Source: Agromyces luteolus
GTDB taxonomy: Bacteria; Actinomycetota; Actinomycetes; Actinomycetales; Microbacteriaceae
NCBI RefSeq assembly: GCF_009729855.1
Contig: NZ_WODA01000014.1
Span: forward strand, 62,001 to 126,000
Direction: 5' to 3'
Length of the DNA: 64,000 bases
A program made the position numbers and the translations under genes. The notes under the pieces were generated by a model, which was given only the letters and a program-made list of their open reading frames with translations, searched no databases and was not told where the DNA came from. This document shows positions 8,596 to 17,334 of this stretch, in pieces; within the stretch, counting starts at the first letter, position 1, and each line of letters begins with the position of its first letter.

Positions 8596-10083
8596 TCAGT
8601 ACCGGTAGTGGTCGACCTTGTACGGACCCTCGACCGGCACGCCGATGTAGGCCGCCTGTTCGGGCGTGAGCACGGTGAGCTCGACGCCGAGCGCGTCGAG
8701 GTGCAGGCGCGCGACCTTCTCGTCGAGGTGCTTCGGCAGCACGTAGACCCCGATCGGGTAGGCGTCCGGCCGGGTCCAGAGCTCGATCTGGGCCAGCACC
8801 TGGTTCGCGAACGAGTTCGACATCACGAACGACGGGTGGCCGGTCGCGTTGCCCAGGTTCATGAGGCGGCCCTCGGAGAGCACGAGGATGCTGCGCCCCG
8901 TCGGCAGGCGCCACTCGTGCACCTGCGGCTTGATCTCGACCCGCTCGGCACCCTCGAGCGACTCGAGCGAGGCCATGTCGATCTCGTTGTCGAAGTGGCC
9001 GACGTTCGCGACGACCGCGAGGTGCTTCAGCGCGAGGAGGTGCTCGAGCCGCACGACGTCCTTGTTGCCCGTGCCCGTGACGAGGATGTCGACCTGGTCG
9101 GCGACGGACTCGAGCCTCGCCACCCGGTAGCCGTCCATCGCGGCCTGCAGCGCGTTGATGGGGTCGATCTCGGAGACGATGACGCGCGCGCCCTGGCCGC
9201 GCAGCGCCTCGGCCGCACCCTTGCCGACGTCGCCGTAGCCCGCGACGAACGCGACCTTGCCGCCCATGAGCACGTCGGTCGCACGGTTCAGGCCGTCGGG
9301 CAGCGAGTGGCGGATGCCGTACTTGTTGTCGAACTTCGACTTCGTCACCGAGTCGTTGACGTTGATCGCCGGGAAGAGCAGCTCGCCGTCGGCGTGCAGC
9401 TCGTACAGACGGTGCACGCCGGTCGTGGTCTCCTCGGTGACGCCCCGCAGCTCGGTCGCGATGCGGGTCCAGCGGTCGGGGCTCGCGGCGAGCGAGCGGC
9501 GGAGCGTGTCGAGCACGACGCGGTACTCCGCGCTCGCGTCATCCGCCGCCGCCGGAACCGAGCCCGCCGCCTCGAACTCGCGCCCGCGGTGCACGAGCAG
9601 CGTGGCGTCGCCGCCGTCGTCGAGGATCATGTTCGGGCCGACCCAGTCGGCGCCCGCGGCCTCGGCCTCGGCCGACCAGTCGAAGATGCGGTCGGTGCAC
9701 CACCAGTACTCCTCGAGCGTCTCGCCCTTCCAGGCGAAGACGGGCACGCCGGCGGGCTCGTCGACCGTGCCGTCCGGGCCGACGACGACCGCGGCGGCCG
9801 CTTCATCCTGCGTGGAGAAGATGTTGCAGCTCGCCCAGCGCACCTCGGCGCCGAGCGCGACGAGCGTCTCGATGAGCACCGCGGTCTGCACGGTCATGTG
9901 CAGGCTCCCCGCGATGCGGGCGCCGGCGAGCGGCTTCGACTCGCCGTACTCCGCGCGGAGCGCCATGAGGCCCGGCATCTCGTTCTCCGCGAGGCGGAGC
10001 TGGTGCCGGCCCGCCTCGGCGAGCGAGAGGTCGGCGACCTTGAAGGGCAGGGCGGATGTCGCGGAGGGCGTGACGAGGGTCAT
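8596..10083 (-). CDS. ahcY: Adenosylhomocysteinase
   Basis: This 495-residue NAD-dependent enzyme splits S-adenosylhomocysteine into adenosine and homocysteine and so keeps methylation running. The N-terminal substrate domain ([30 protein letters not shown]) and the Rossmann motif GYGDVGKG are present, and the C-terminus ends in the typical KVDHYRY. Two in-frame ATGs exist at 10092 and 10083. I prefer 10083 because GAGAAT lies seven bases before it and could be a leaderless -10. The mtrA/ahcY/manA/manB neighbourhood is conserved in actinobacteria. Confidence 0.97.
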   Translation of the reverse strand: MTLVTPSATSALPFKVADLSLAEAGRHQLRLAENEMPGLMALRAEYGESKPLAGARIAGSLHMTVQTAVLIETLVALGAEVRWASCNIFSTQDEAAAAVVVGPDGTVDEPAGVPVFAWKGETLEEYWWCTDRIFDWSAEAEAAGADWVGPNMILDDGGDATLLVHRGREFEAAGSVPAAADDASAEYRVVLDTLRRSLAASPDRWTRIATELRGVTEETTTGVHRLYELHADGELLFPAINVNDSVTKSKFDNKYGIRHSLPDGLNRATDVLMGGKVAFVAGYGDVGKGAAEALRGQGARVIVSEIDPINALQAAMDGYRVARLESVADQVDILVTGTGNKDVVRLEHLLALKHLAVVANVGHFDNEIDMASLESLEGAERVEIKPQVHEWRLPTGRSILVLSEGRLMNLGNATGHPSFVMSNSFANQVLAQIELWTRPDAYPIGVYVLPKHLDEKVARLHLDALGVELTVLTPEQAAYIGVPVEGPYKVDHYRY

Positions 10084-10138
10084 GGCGTCCATTCTCGCAG
10101 CCGCGTGGGCCCGAGGCATCCGCCCGCCGCGCGAACGG

Positions 10139-11572
10139 CTACGCGCGGATGAGCGCGAGCACCTCGTCGCGGACCGCGGTCATCGTCGCGACGTCCTCGC
10201 CCTCGACGTTGAGCCGCAGCAGCGGCTCGGTGTTCGAGGGCCGCACGTTGAACCACCAGAACGGCTCGTCCTCGGCGGTGATGCCCGTCGCGGTGAGCCC
10301 GTCGAGCTCGTCGAACTCGACGCGGCCCGTGAACGCCTCGACGATCCGCGTGTAGGCGGCCGGCACGTCGGCGACGGTCGAGTTGATCTCGCCGGAGAGC
10401 GCGTACGGCGTGAACCGCGCGGACATCTCGGAGAGCGGCGCGTCCTGGGCGCCGAACTCGGCGAGGAGGTGCATGGCCGCGAGCATGCCGTTGTCGGCAC
10501 CCCAGAAGTCGCGGAAGTAGTAGTGGGCGGAGTGCTCGCCGCCGAACACCGCGCCGGTCTCGTTCATGCGGTCCTTGATGAGCGAGTGCCCGACGCGCGT
10601 GCGGACCGGGATCGCGCCCACGGCCTCGATCGTCTCGGGCACGAAGCGCGAGGTGATGAGGTTGTGGATGACGGTGGGCTCGGGCTCGCCGAGGGCGCGG
10701 ACGCGGGCGATCTCGCGGAGCGCCACGATCGCGGCGACCGCCGACGGGTCGACCGCCTCGCCGCGCTCGTCGACGACGAAGCAACGGTCGGCGTCGCCGT
10801 CGAACGCGAGCCCGAGGTCGGCGCCCTGCTCGAGCACCGCGCGCTGCAGGTCGACGAGGTTGGCGGGGTCGAGCGGGTTCGCCTCGTGGTTCGGGAAGGT
10901 GCCGTCGAGCTCGAAGTAGAGCGGGACGATCTCGAGCGGGAGGGCGGGCAGGCCCGCCGCCTCGCCCAGGACCGCGGGCACCGTGAGCCCGCCCATGCCG
11001 TTGCCGGCGTCGACGACCACCTTCAGCGGGCGGATGCCGCCGAGGTCGACGAGGGTGCGGAGGTGCTCGGCGTAGTCGGCGAGGACGTCGGCCCGCTCGA
11101 CGCGACCGGGCTCGGGCACGACGGGGACGCCGGCCTCGAGGTAGTCGGCGGCGCGGTCGCGGATGGCCGCGAGCCCGGTGTCGAGCGAGATGCCCTGGGC
11201 CCCCGCCCGGGAGAACTTGATGCCGTTGTAGGCGGCCGGGTTGTGGCTGGCGGTGAACATCGCCGCGGGCGCGTGCAGCGAACCCGAGGCGAAGTAGCTC
11301 TCGTCGGTCGAGCAGAGGCCGATCGCGACGACGTCGGCGCCGCGTGCGGCGGCGCCGCGGGCGAACGCCTCGGCGAATCCCGGCGACGAGTCGCGCATGT
11401 CGTGGCCGACGACGACGCGGCCGCCCCCGGCGCCGACCTCGTCGACGAACCCGGCCCCGAGCGCCTCGACGACCTCGGCGGTCAGCGCCTCGCCGACGAT
11501 GCCCCGGACGTCGTAGGCCTTCACGATCGTTTCGAGGCGCGCGAGAGCACCCGGCTGCACGGGGGGATTCAT
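10139..11572 (-). CDS. manB: Phosphomannomutase/phosphoglucomutase
   Basis: This 477-residue alpha-D-phosphohexomutase converts mannose-6-phosphate to mannose-1-phosphate, the step before GDP-mannose. The catalytic phosphoserine is Ser109 in FTASHNP. The metal site is DGDADRC (about residue 260), the sugar-binding [10 protein letters not shown] loop is present, and the phosphate-binding RPSNTEP stretch lies near the C-terminus. The start overlaps the stop of the DUF3499 gene (ATGA), so the two are coupled. Together with manA it can feed the glycosyltransferases of the polysaccharide locus. Confidence 0.95.
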   Translation of the reverse strand: MNPPVQPGALARLETIVKAYDVRGIVGEALTAEVVEALGAGFVDEVGAGGGRVVVGHDMRDSSPGFAEAFARGAAARGADVVAIGLCSTDESYFASGSLHAPAAMFTASHNPAAYNGIKFSRAGAQGISLDTGLAAIRDRAADYLEAGVPVVPEPGRVERADVLADYAEHLRTLVDLGGIRPLKVVVDAGNGMGGLTVPAVLGEAAGLPALPLEIVPLYFELDGTFPNHEANPLDPANLVDLQRAVLEQGADLGLAFDGDADRCFVVDERGEAVDPSAVAAIVALREIARVRALGEPEPTVIHNLITSRFVPETIEAVGAIPVRTRVGHSLIKDRMNETGAVFGGEHSAHYYFRDFWGADNGMLAAMHLLAEFGAQDAPLSEMSARFTPYALSGEINSTVADVPAAYTRIVEAFTGRVEFDELDGLTATGITAEDEPFWWFNVRPSNTEPLLRLNVEGEDVATMTAVRDEVLALIRA

Positions 11573-11784
11573 GCCGTGAACCCTACCTCACCGAGGGTGA
11601 CGTGCCGGATGATCTGCCAGCCGCGCGGAGCGGACGTGCGCTCGGCATGGCGCGCGCACAGGTCGTAGGAGTGCGGCTCGCGCGTGAACGACAGCGGCCC
11701 GAGGACGGCGAGCGAATCGGCGTAGTCGTACGTCAGGGTCGCGACCGCCTCAGCGGTGCATGCGGTGCGCGAACAACGTCTCAT
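11569..11784 (-). CDS. DUF3499 small zinc-ribbon-like protein
   Basis: A 71-residue protein beginning MRRCSRTAC at 11784. Cys4, Cys9, Cys43 and His46 are spaced like a small metal-binding fold. The family is actinobacterial and is found directly upstream of manB (in M. tuberculosis, the gene beside manB and next to the Zincin_1 gene), which is exactly the order here. It shares its last four bases with the manB start. A TACGCT -10 ten bases before the ATG gives an mRNA with almost no leader. Function is unknown. Confidence 0.88.
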   Translation of the reverse strand: MRRCSRTACTAEAVATLTYDYADSLAVLGPLSFTREPHSYDLCARHAERTSAPRGWQIIRHVTLGEVGFTA

Positions 11785-11794
11785 GGCGACCCCC

Positions 11795-11800
11795 AGCGTA
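11795..11800 (-). promoter_or_regulatory. -10 of DUF3499-manB operon
   Basis: TACGCT on the minus strand, ten bases before the DUF3499 start. The predicted start of transcription leaves only about three leader bases. It lies back to back with the promoter of the divergent Zincin_1 gene, 18 bases away. Confidence 0.5.
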
Positions 11801-11817
11801 GCGATCCGACCGGCCGC

Positions 11818-11823
11818 TACGAT
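11818..11823 (+). promoter_or_regulatory. -10 of leaderless Zincin_1 gene
   Basis: TACGAT followed by exactly seven bases and ATG 11831. This supports ATG 11831 rather than ATG 11822, which lies inside the -10 itself. Confidence 0.6.
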
Positions 11824-11830
11824 GGAGGCC

Positions 11831-12274
11831 ATGCCCCGTTCCCGTCGTGTCGCCGCGACGTCGGCCTCGCGGAGACGCCTGTCGCGCGACCGTCACGGCC
11901 GCGGCATGCGGTCCGCGGTGACCGGCCCCCACCTCCCGCCGCTCCGGACCCGGATCGACGAGTTCGACGTCACGCTCGCCTCGACGGCGGCCTACCTGCG
12001 GGGGCTCTGGCCCGACCTCGAGGGCGTCGCGTTCCAGGTCGCCGACGCTCCGGCCGAGGCGATCCACGACGACCACGTCGACCGGTGGCGGGTCTACCAC
12101 GACGAGCGCCGGATCGTCTTCTTCCGGCTGCCGATCGTGCGCTTCCTCCGCACGCAGGAGGGCGAGGAGAAGGACGAGCGGCTCCTCGTGGAGAGCTGCG
12201 TGTTCCGCGCGGTCGCCGACTTCCTCGGCCGCGACCCGTGGGAACTCGCACCGGGTCGGTACCGCCACCTCTGA
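11831..12274 (+). CDS. Zincin_1 (DUF1025)-family protein lacking the HExxH motif
   Basis: A 147-residue protein. The N-terminus is strongly basic (SRRRLSRDRHGRGMR). The remainder fits the small Zincin_1 metallopeptidase family found beside DUF3499 and manB in actinobacteria. At the place where the active family has HExxHHFG, this protein reads VESCVFRA at residues 120-127: the Glu is kept but the zinc-binding His residues are gone. It is therefore probably not an active metalloprotease. The start is chosen by the TACGAT -10 seven bases upstream. Confidence 0.75.
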   Translation: MPRSRRVAATSASRRRLSRDRHGRGMRSAVTGPHLPPLRTRIDEFDVTLASTAAYLRGLWPDLEGVAFQVADAPAEAIHDDHVDRWRVYHDERRIVFFRLPIVRFLRTQEGEEKDERLLVESCVFRAVADFLGRDPWELAPGRYRHL

Positions 12275-12322
12275 CGCGCCGGCTCGGCTCGACGGCACAC
12301 CGCCGGGACCGAGCACGCCGCC

Positions 12323-13762
12323 CTACTGCGGGAACACGCGCACCGGGCTGTCGAGGGGACCCGGCGGCGCGACCGGGATCGAGGCGAGCGCGTCGTCGGC
12401 CTCGAAGGTGACCGCGGCGTGCGCGCCCTCGACGCCGTCGAGGATCACGCGGTCGCCGCCCTGCACGGCCACGGAGGCCGTGCCGCCGGCCGGGACGGTC
12501 ACCGAGCGCTCGGCCCCGCCGATCGCGACCGTCGCGGTGACCTCCGCGTCGCCGGGGTTCGCCAGTCGGAGGCTCGCTCCCGGCCCCTCGGGGATCGCGA
12601 CCGCGGCGCGCTCGAGGAGCGGACCGGTTGCGGCCGACCAGGCCAGGTCGGCGAGGATCGGGTCGTCGCCGTCGCCGAGGACCGTGGAGCGCGCGGCCGC
12701 CACGACGGGTGCGTCCGCGTCGACGACCACGGTGTACGAGCCGGGATCGAGCGCGCCGAGCGGGAGGTCGGTGGTCTGGCCCGCGGCGAGCGTGACGTCG
12801 ATCCGCGAGACGGCCGCGCCGCCCTCGTCCCGGACCTCGACGACCGCGGAGGCCTCGGCGTCGTCGGGCGCGAACAAGCGCAGTGCGGCGAAGTCGTCGC
12901 CCTCGGCGTGGTCCTCGTCGGGCGCCACGCCCTGGAGGTCGGTCACGACGAGCCCGGGCACGACCTGGCGGGTCGCGGGCGGGGCGACCGGCGTCGACAG
13001 CTCGACACCCGCGGGTTCGAGGCCCAGCACGACCGAGTGCTGCAGCGCCGCGGCGATCGGCGCGCCCGAGCTCGTGACGTGGACGACCGGCGTGCGCACG
13101 CTCGGCGCGAGGCCGGCGAGCGAGACGACGCGCTGGCTCGCCGGGGGCACGACGATGCCGAGGCCGGCCGGCGCCTCGACCGCCCCGGCCTCGCCGACCA
13201 CCCGGACGTCGACCGTGGAGGCGACCTCGCCGGGGTTGGCGAGCAGCACCAGCCCCGATCGTCCGACCTCGGTGGCGCCCGCGACGAGCCACGAGTCGGA
13301 TGCCGGCTCGACGCACGCCGCGGCGGCGAGGCCGCTCAGCGACTCGGTCGCCGCGGCCTGCGACTGCGCACCCGCGAGCATCCCGGCCAGCACCGCCCCG
13401 GGCTCGGCGGAGATCGCGACCGGACCGCCGTCCGCGGCCGCCCCGGCGTTGTCCGGCGCGTCGAGGGGAACCTGCTCGATGGCCGCGCTCTCCGGGTCGG
13501 CCGCGACGACGAGCTCCGGTGCACCGACCGACCGGGCGGTGGCCGCCGCCGCGGCGTCGTCCGCGAGCGAGAGCAGCGGACCCGGACAGACCCGGAGCTG
13601 CCGGCTCTCCGCCGGCTGCACCACCGTCGACGGCGGTTCGGCCGCGACCTCGGGCAGCGCCGCGACGGATGCCGCGAGCAGCGCGCCCGCGACGAGGCCG
13701 CCCGCGGCCACGACCGCGACGCCCCGAACGACCCCCCGGATCACGTCACGCCTCGTCGGCAC
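12323..13762 (-). CDS. DUF5719 membrane-anchored extracytoplasmic protein
   Basis: A 479-residue protein. I chose GTG 13762 because GGAGG lies eight bases upstream; in that reading it overlaps the end of the upstream glycosyltransferase gene by 17 bases. Residues 9-35 form one membrane anchor (VVRGVAVVAAGGLVAGALLAASVAAL). The remainder is a chain of beta-rich extracytoplasmic segments rich in Val, Ala and Gly. DUF5719 proteins in this family accompany the large glycosyltransferase/membrane protein encoded upstream, so the two probably work together at the cell surface. The precise role is unknown. Confidence 0.82.
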   Translation of the reverse strand: MPTRRDVIRGVVRGVAVVAAGGLVAGALLAASVAALPEVAAEPPSTVVQPAESRQLRVCPGPLLSLADDAAAAATARSVGAPELVVAADPESAAIEQVPLDAPDNAGAAADGGPVAISAEPGAVLAGMLAGAQSQAAATESLSGLAAAACVEPASDSWLVAGATEVGRSGLVLLANPGEVASTVDVRVVGEAGAVEAPAGLGIVVPPASQRVVSLAGLAPSVRTPVVHVTSSGAPIAAALQHSVVLGLEPAGVELSTPVAPPATRQVVPGLVVTDLQGVAPDEDHAEGDDFAALRLFAPDDAEASAVVEVRDEGGAAVSRIDVTLAAGQTTDLPLGALDPGSYTVVVDADAPVVAAARSTVLGDGDDPILADLAWSAATGPLLERAAVAIPEGPGASLRLANPGDAEVTATVAIGGAERSVTVPAGGTASVAVQGGDRVILDGVEGAHAAVTFEADDALASIPVAPPGPLDSPVRVFPQ

Positions 13763-16700
13763 CGCGGCCACCTCCGTCCTCGTCCACGAGTTCCCCGGGC
13801 CCCGCGGCCGCAGCGACCGGCTGCGCGCCCGACGACGCGTCGTCGCGGCTCGACGACCCGGACTGCGCCGCATGCGTCGCCTCCGGCGCGGCCGCGCCGG
13901 GCTCGGTCGTCGTCTGCTCGTCCGTCGCCGCTGGTCGCTCCCGGACCGGCCGTCGACGACGCCGCACCGACGGCGGCCGGCGGTCGGGCTCCCGACCCCC
14001 GCCCGTCGGGATCGACAGCAGGAGCGCCGCGCCGATCACGACGAGCTGGCCCGCCACGACCCATCCGGCGACGGGTCCGGGATCGGGGATGCGGGCACCG
14101 GGCGCGTTCGGCTCGGCGCCGACGAAGCGCCAGATCGGGCCGAAGTCCGTCTCGCCGATCGCGACGACCTGCGGATTCCCGTCGAGCGCCGCGCGAGCGC
14201 GCTGCTCGACCGCGACCGCGGCGGTGTCCTCGGGTGCCGCGGACCCGACCAGCACGAACGACAGGCCGAACTCCTCGACGGCCGCGGTCGCGTCGTAGCC
14301 GCTCCGCGAGGCGAGGTTCCCGGCGAGCGTGGCGATCGACTCGGTCCGCTGGGTGAGGTCGCGCCGCGTGGAGGCGAGGGTGGACTGCTCGTCGAGCGTG
14401 GCGCCCGTGCCGCGCTCGATGGTGGCGCGGATGCCGCCGTCGGCCGTCGGCTGCATCCGCAGCGTCCCGACGCGCGGATCCGACGCCGCCTCGGCCTCGA
14501 CGAACGCCGGGAGCGTCCGCTCCGGAGCCGGCCCCACCGCCGTGCGGCCCAGCGCGATCGCTGCGACCGTCGGCGCCACGGCGACGATCCCGAAGGCGGC
14601 CACGACCGTGGCCGCGAGCGCCGCCCCTCGTCGCAGGGTGCTGAGCGCGAGGATCGCGGCGGCCAGCAGGCCGAGCCACATCACGCTGATGCCGGCCCCC
14701 GCCCATACGGGCACCGTGCGATCGCCCGAGAAGGCGACGTGCACGAGGGTGGCACCGAGTGCGGTGGCGAAGCCCGCCGCGGCGAGGGCCAGCGCGAGCA
14801 GGCCTCCGCGCAGGCGGCGCGTCGCCACGACCCCGATCGCGGCGAGCGCGAGCGGGGCGAGGAGGACCGCGAGGACGATCGGGGGCGGTACGAGGTCGGC
14901 GACGAGCCCGCCGAGGGCGTCCTCCCAGCGGCCCCACGTGCCGTTCGCCTGTCCGAGCGCCACCTGCGCCACCGTCGGCTCGCCGCCGCCGTGCGGCACG
15001 CCCGGGTCCGCGAGGAGGGAGAGCGGCGCGCCGCGCCCGACCTGCTGGACGATCAACGGCAGGGCCAGCGCGAGCGCCGGCAGCGGGATGCCCGCGAGCC
15101 GGACGGCCGCGCGACCGGCGAGCGGCAGCGCCACCAGCCAGGCCAGCACGAGCGCGGGCGCGAGGACCGGGGCGCACGCGACGATCGCCGCGAACACGAG
15201 CGAGGCGGCCGCGGCGGCCGCCCAGGAGGTCCCGGCGGCGAACATCAGCACTGCGAGCCAGGGCAGCAGGACGTGCACGAGCACCGCGGCCGGGCGGCCC
15301 GCGGCGAGCGCATCGAGGAGCGGGGGCGCGACCGCCCACGCCAGTCCGCCGAGCACGCGCAGCGAGGCACGCTCGGTGAGGCGGGACGCCGCGAACCATC
15401 CGCCGAGGCCGGACAGCGGGATGGCGAGCAGCCACAGTCCGAGCAGCGCGGCTGAGGGGTTCCAGAACGCCGCGCTCCCGAGGACCGCGAGCACGCCGGC
15501 GAACGGGTCGGCCGCGCCGGCGAACCCGCCGCCGACGTCCCGCCACCCCGCGGACGCGTTGCGCCAGAGCGAGGCGACGTCGTCGGAGAGCGGCAGCAGG
15601 CCGCCGCCGGAGATCCCGCCGGACGCGATCAGCGGCGCGTACAGGATCGCGGCCAGCGCGATCGTGGCGAGCAGGACCCATCCCCCGCCCGTCTGCAGGA
15701 ACTGCAGGTCGTCGACTCGGCCCCGCGCGCGCTGGCGGCGCGCCTCGGCCGCGAGCTGGCGTCGCACGCGGACCTCATCGGGCCGGATCCGGAGCGGGGC
15801 GAGCGCGGACCACTTCGCGGTCTTCACGCGCGCGATGCCCCGCCGCGAGCGCGCGACGCGCTGCGGCGTGACCATGACCTCGATCGCGGCGGCGAACTCG
15901 CCGGGAATGGAACCCGGGGTCTTGACGAGCAGGTGCCGGAGCGACCGGAGCACCGCGATCGGCAGGAGGGCGAGCCAGTGCACGGGCACGAGCACCACGG
16001 GTGCGTCGGCGAGCCGCCGATGGAGCCAGGCGGTCCGGGCCGCGCGTGCGCGGTGCCGCGCGGCGCGGCCGCCCGGCTCGGAGCCGGGGCCGGCGATGCC
16101 GGCGTCGGCGAACCGGATCGCCGCCGACGGCACCGCGATCACGCGATGTCCGGCGAGCCGTGCGCGCATGCCGAGGTCGAGGCCGTCGTCGACGACCGGG
16201 AGGGCCGGATCGAAGCCGTCGAGGTGGCGCCAGACGGCGTGCCGGACGAGCAGCCCGACGGGGTCGGCCCCGAGGACGTCGGAGAGGTCGTCGTGCTGCC
16301 CCTGGTCGAGTTCGCCGTCGACGATCGGCAGGCTCCGACCGCCTCGCGTGACCGATCGGCCGAAGCGCACGATGCGCTTCGGATCGTCCCACGCGAGGAG
16401 CTTCGGTGCGGCGATCGCGGCGGTGCGCGCGTTCTCGAGCGCCGCGACGAGCGACTCCAGCGCACGGGGCTCCGGAGCGGAGTCCTCGGTCAGCAGCCAG
16501 AGCGACGACCGGTCGTCGGGCGGCTCGGGGAGGGTCCGCTCCACGGCCGCGACCGCAGCGCCGAACGGCTGCGACGCCCCGAGCGAGACGACGTGCGAGG
16601 GCCGCAGCGCTTCGACCACGCGCCGGGTGGCGTCGTCGGCGTCCATGAGCACGACGGCGAGGTCGTCGTGCGGGCGCGTCTGCGACCGCAGCGCGTCGAG

Positions 16701-16763
16701 CGTGGCGCGGAGCCGGTCCCCGCCGTGCTGCACGACGAGGACGGCGGTGACTCTGGGGAACAT
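13746..16763 (-). CDS. Large GT2 glycosyltransferase fused to multi-pass membrane domain
   Basis: A 1005-residue protein. Residues 1-270 form a family-2 glycosyltransferase-like domain opening with VTAVLVVQHGGDRLRATLDALRSQT and containing VVDDGLDLGMRARLAG. From about residue 345 there follow roughly a dozen membrane segments, then an extracytoplasmic part and a last membrane segment near 920. The final 60 residues are charged and low in complexity. It probably transfers a sugar from a lipid or nucleotide donor at the membrane. Synteny with whiB2 and DUF5719 marks it as a conserved actinobacterial gene rather than a recent import. The start ATG 16763 follows a TAGGCT -10 by seven bases (leaderless). 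Confidence 0.85.
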   Translation of the reverse strand: MFPRVTAVLVVQHGGDRLRATLDALRSQTRPHDDLAVVLMDADDATRRVVEALRPSHVVSLGASQPFGAAVAAVERTLPEPPDDRSSLWLLTEDSAPEPRALESLVAALENARTAAIAAPKLLAWDDPKRIVRFGRSVTRGGRSLPIVDGELDQGQHDDLSDVLGADPVGLLVRHAVWRHLDGFDPALPVVDDGLDLGMRARLAGHRVIAVPSAAIRFADAGIAGPGSEPGGRAARHRARAARTAWLHRRLADAPVVLVPVHWLALLPIAVLRSLRHLLVKTPGSIPGEFAAAIEVMVTPQRVARSRRGIARVKTAKWSALAPLRIRPDEVRVRRQLAAEARRQRARGRVDDLQFLQTGGGWVLLATIALAAILYAPLIASGGISGGGLLPLSDDVASLWRNASAGWRDVGGGFAGAADPFAGVLAVLGSAAFWNPSAALLGLWLLAIPLSGLGGWFAASRLTERASLRVLGGLAWAVAPPLLDALAAGRPAAVLVHVLLPWLAVLMFAAGTSWAAAAAASLVFAAIVACAPVLAPALVLAWLVALPLAGRAAVRLAGIPLPALALALPLIVQQVGRGAPLSLLADPGVPHGGGEPTVAQVALGQANGTWGRWEDALGGLVADLVPPPIVLAVLLAPLALAAIGVVATRRLRGGLLALALAAAGFATALGATLVHVAFSGDRTVPVWAGAGISVMWLGLLAAAILALSTLRRGAALAATVVAAFGIVAVAPTVAAIALGRTAVGPAPERTLPAFVEAEAASDPRVGTLRMQPTADGGIRATIERGTGATLDEQSTLASTRRDLTQRTESIATLAGNLASRSGYDATAAVEEFGLSFVLVGSAAPEDTAAVAVEQRARAALDGNPQVVAIGETDFGPIWRFVGAEPNAPGARIPDPGPVAGWVVAGQLVVIGAALLLSIPTGGGREPDRRPPSVRRRRRPVRERPAATDEQTTTEPGAAAPEATHAAQSGSSSRDDASSGAQPVAAAAGPGELVDEDGGGRGADEA

Positions 16764-16770
16764 CGGGGCA

Positions 16771-16776
16771 AGCCTA
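16771..16776 (-). promoter_or_regulatory. -10 of leaderless large GT2 gene
   Basis: TAGGCT on the minus strand, seven bases before ATG 16763; no ribosome site is visible, as expected for a leaderless mRNA. Confidence 0.6.
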
Positions 16777-16810
16777 GGCGGCCGCCCCCGCGGCATCCGT
16801 CAGCACTGCG

Positions 16811-16838
16811 GGCGTGCCGTGAGCACGCACCGCACGCC
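16811..16838 (-). terminator. Hairpin after whiB2
   Basis: GGCGTGC at 16811-16817 pairs with GCACGCC at 16832-16838 around a 14-base loop that can itself fold. It lies 12 bases beyond the whiB2 stop and before the promoter of the next gene on the same strand. Confidence 0.4.
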
Positions 16839-16849
16839 TCGCAGGACGG

Positions 16850-17170
16850 TCAGCCGGCCTGCCGACGGAGCTTGCGTCGCTCGCGCTCGGAGAGCCCGCC
16901 CCAGATGCCGAACCGCTCGTCGTTCGCCAGCGCGTACTCGAGGCATTCCGAACGGACCTCGCAGCCCGTGCAGATGCGCTTGGCGTCGCGCGTCGAACCG
17001 CCCTTCTCGGGGAAGAACGCCTCCGGATCGGTCTGCGCGCACAGCGCATCGGTCTGCCACGCCAGTTGGTTGTCGTCGTCTGCGACCCCGCGAACCCCCG
17101 GTACGCCGAGCCGCACGGGGTCGACGAACCAATCCTCAGGTACCCCAGAACGATATTCAGGCTTGCCCAT
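16850..17170 (-). CDS. whiB2: WhiB-family iron-sulfur regulator, WhiB2/WhmD type
   Basis: A 106-residue regulator. Four cysteines (44, 67, 70, 76) in the pattern C-x22-CxxC-x5-C bind a [4Fe-4S] cluster. GIWGG at 88-92 is the family turn, and SERERRKLRRQ is the basic DNA- or sigma-contacting tail. The WhiB2 assignment rests on gene order with manB, DUF3499 and the Zincin_1 gene; WhiB2/WhmD proteins act in septation. ATG 17170 is chosen because GGGAG lies six bases upstream. A well-formed promoter with an overlapping palindrome precedes it. Confidence 0.9.
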   Translation of the reverse strand: MGKPEYRSGVPEDWFVDPVRLGVPGVRGVADDDNQLAWQTDALCAQTDPEAFFPEKGGSTRDAKRICTGCEVRSECLEYALANDERFGIWGGLSERERRKLRRQAG

Positions 17171-17219
17171 ATCGTCTCCCACCCAGTTGTACCGACATCC
17201 CCGAGGGGTGTGTCTCACC

Positions 17220-17249
17220 AATTACATCGGTGTAATTCGGTGGAGTCAA
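17220..17249 (-). promoter_or_regulatory. whiB2 promoter with overlapping palindromic operator candidate
   Basis: On the minus strand TTGACT (17249-17244), a 17-base spacer and TGTAAT (17226-17221) form an almost consensus sigma-70-type promoter. The predicted start near 17214 gives a leader of about 43 bases. A perfect inverted repeat, AATTACA-N4-TGTAATT at 17220-17237, covers the -10 and part of the spacer. A protein bound there would block RNA polymerase. Confidence 0.65.
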
Positions 17250-17334
17250 GTCGCGGATGGAGAACCCTCAATACCTCGTCGAGGCTTGACAACCGACGCG
17301 ACACGCTGGATGTGTGTCCGAGTCGTGATCGGGC

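Noticed and set aside
12275-12322. Possible hairpin GCTCGG/CCGAGC between the Zincin_1 and DUF5719 genes
   Set aside because: Six-base arms with a loop of about 20 bases are not convincing next to the clear hairpins at other convergent ends.
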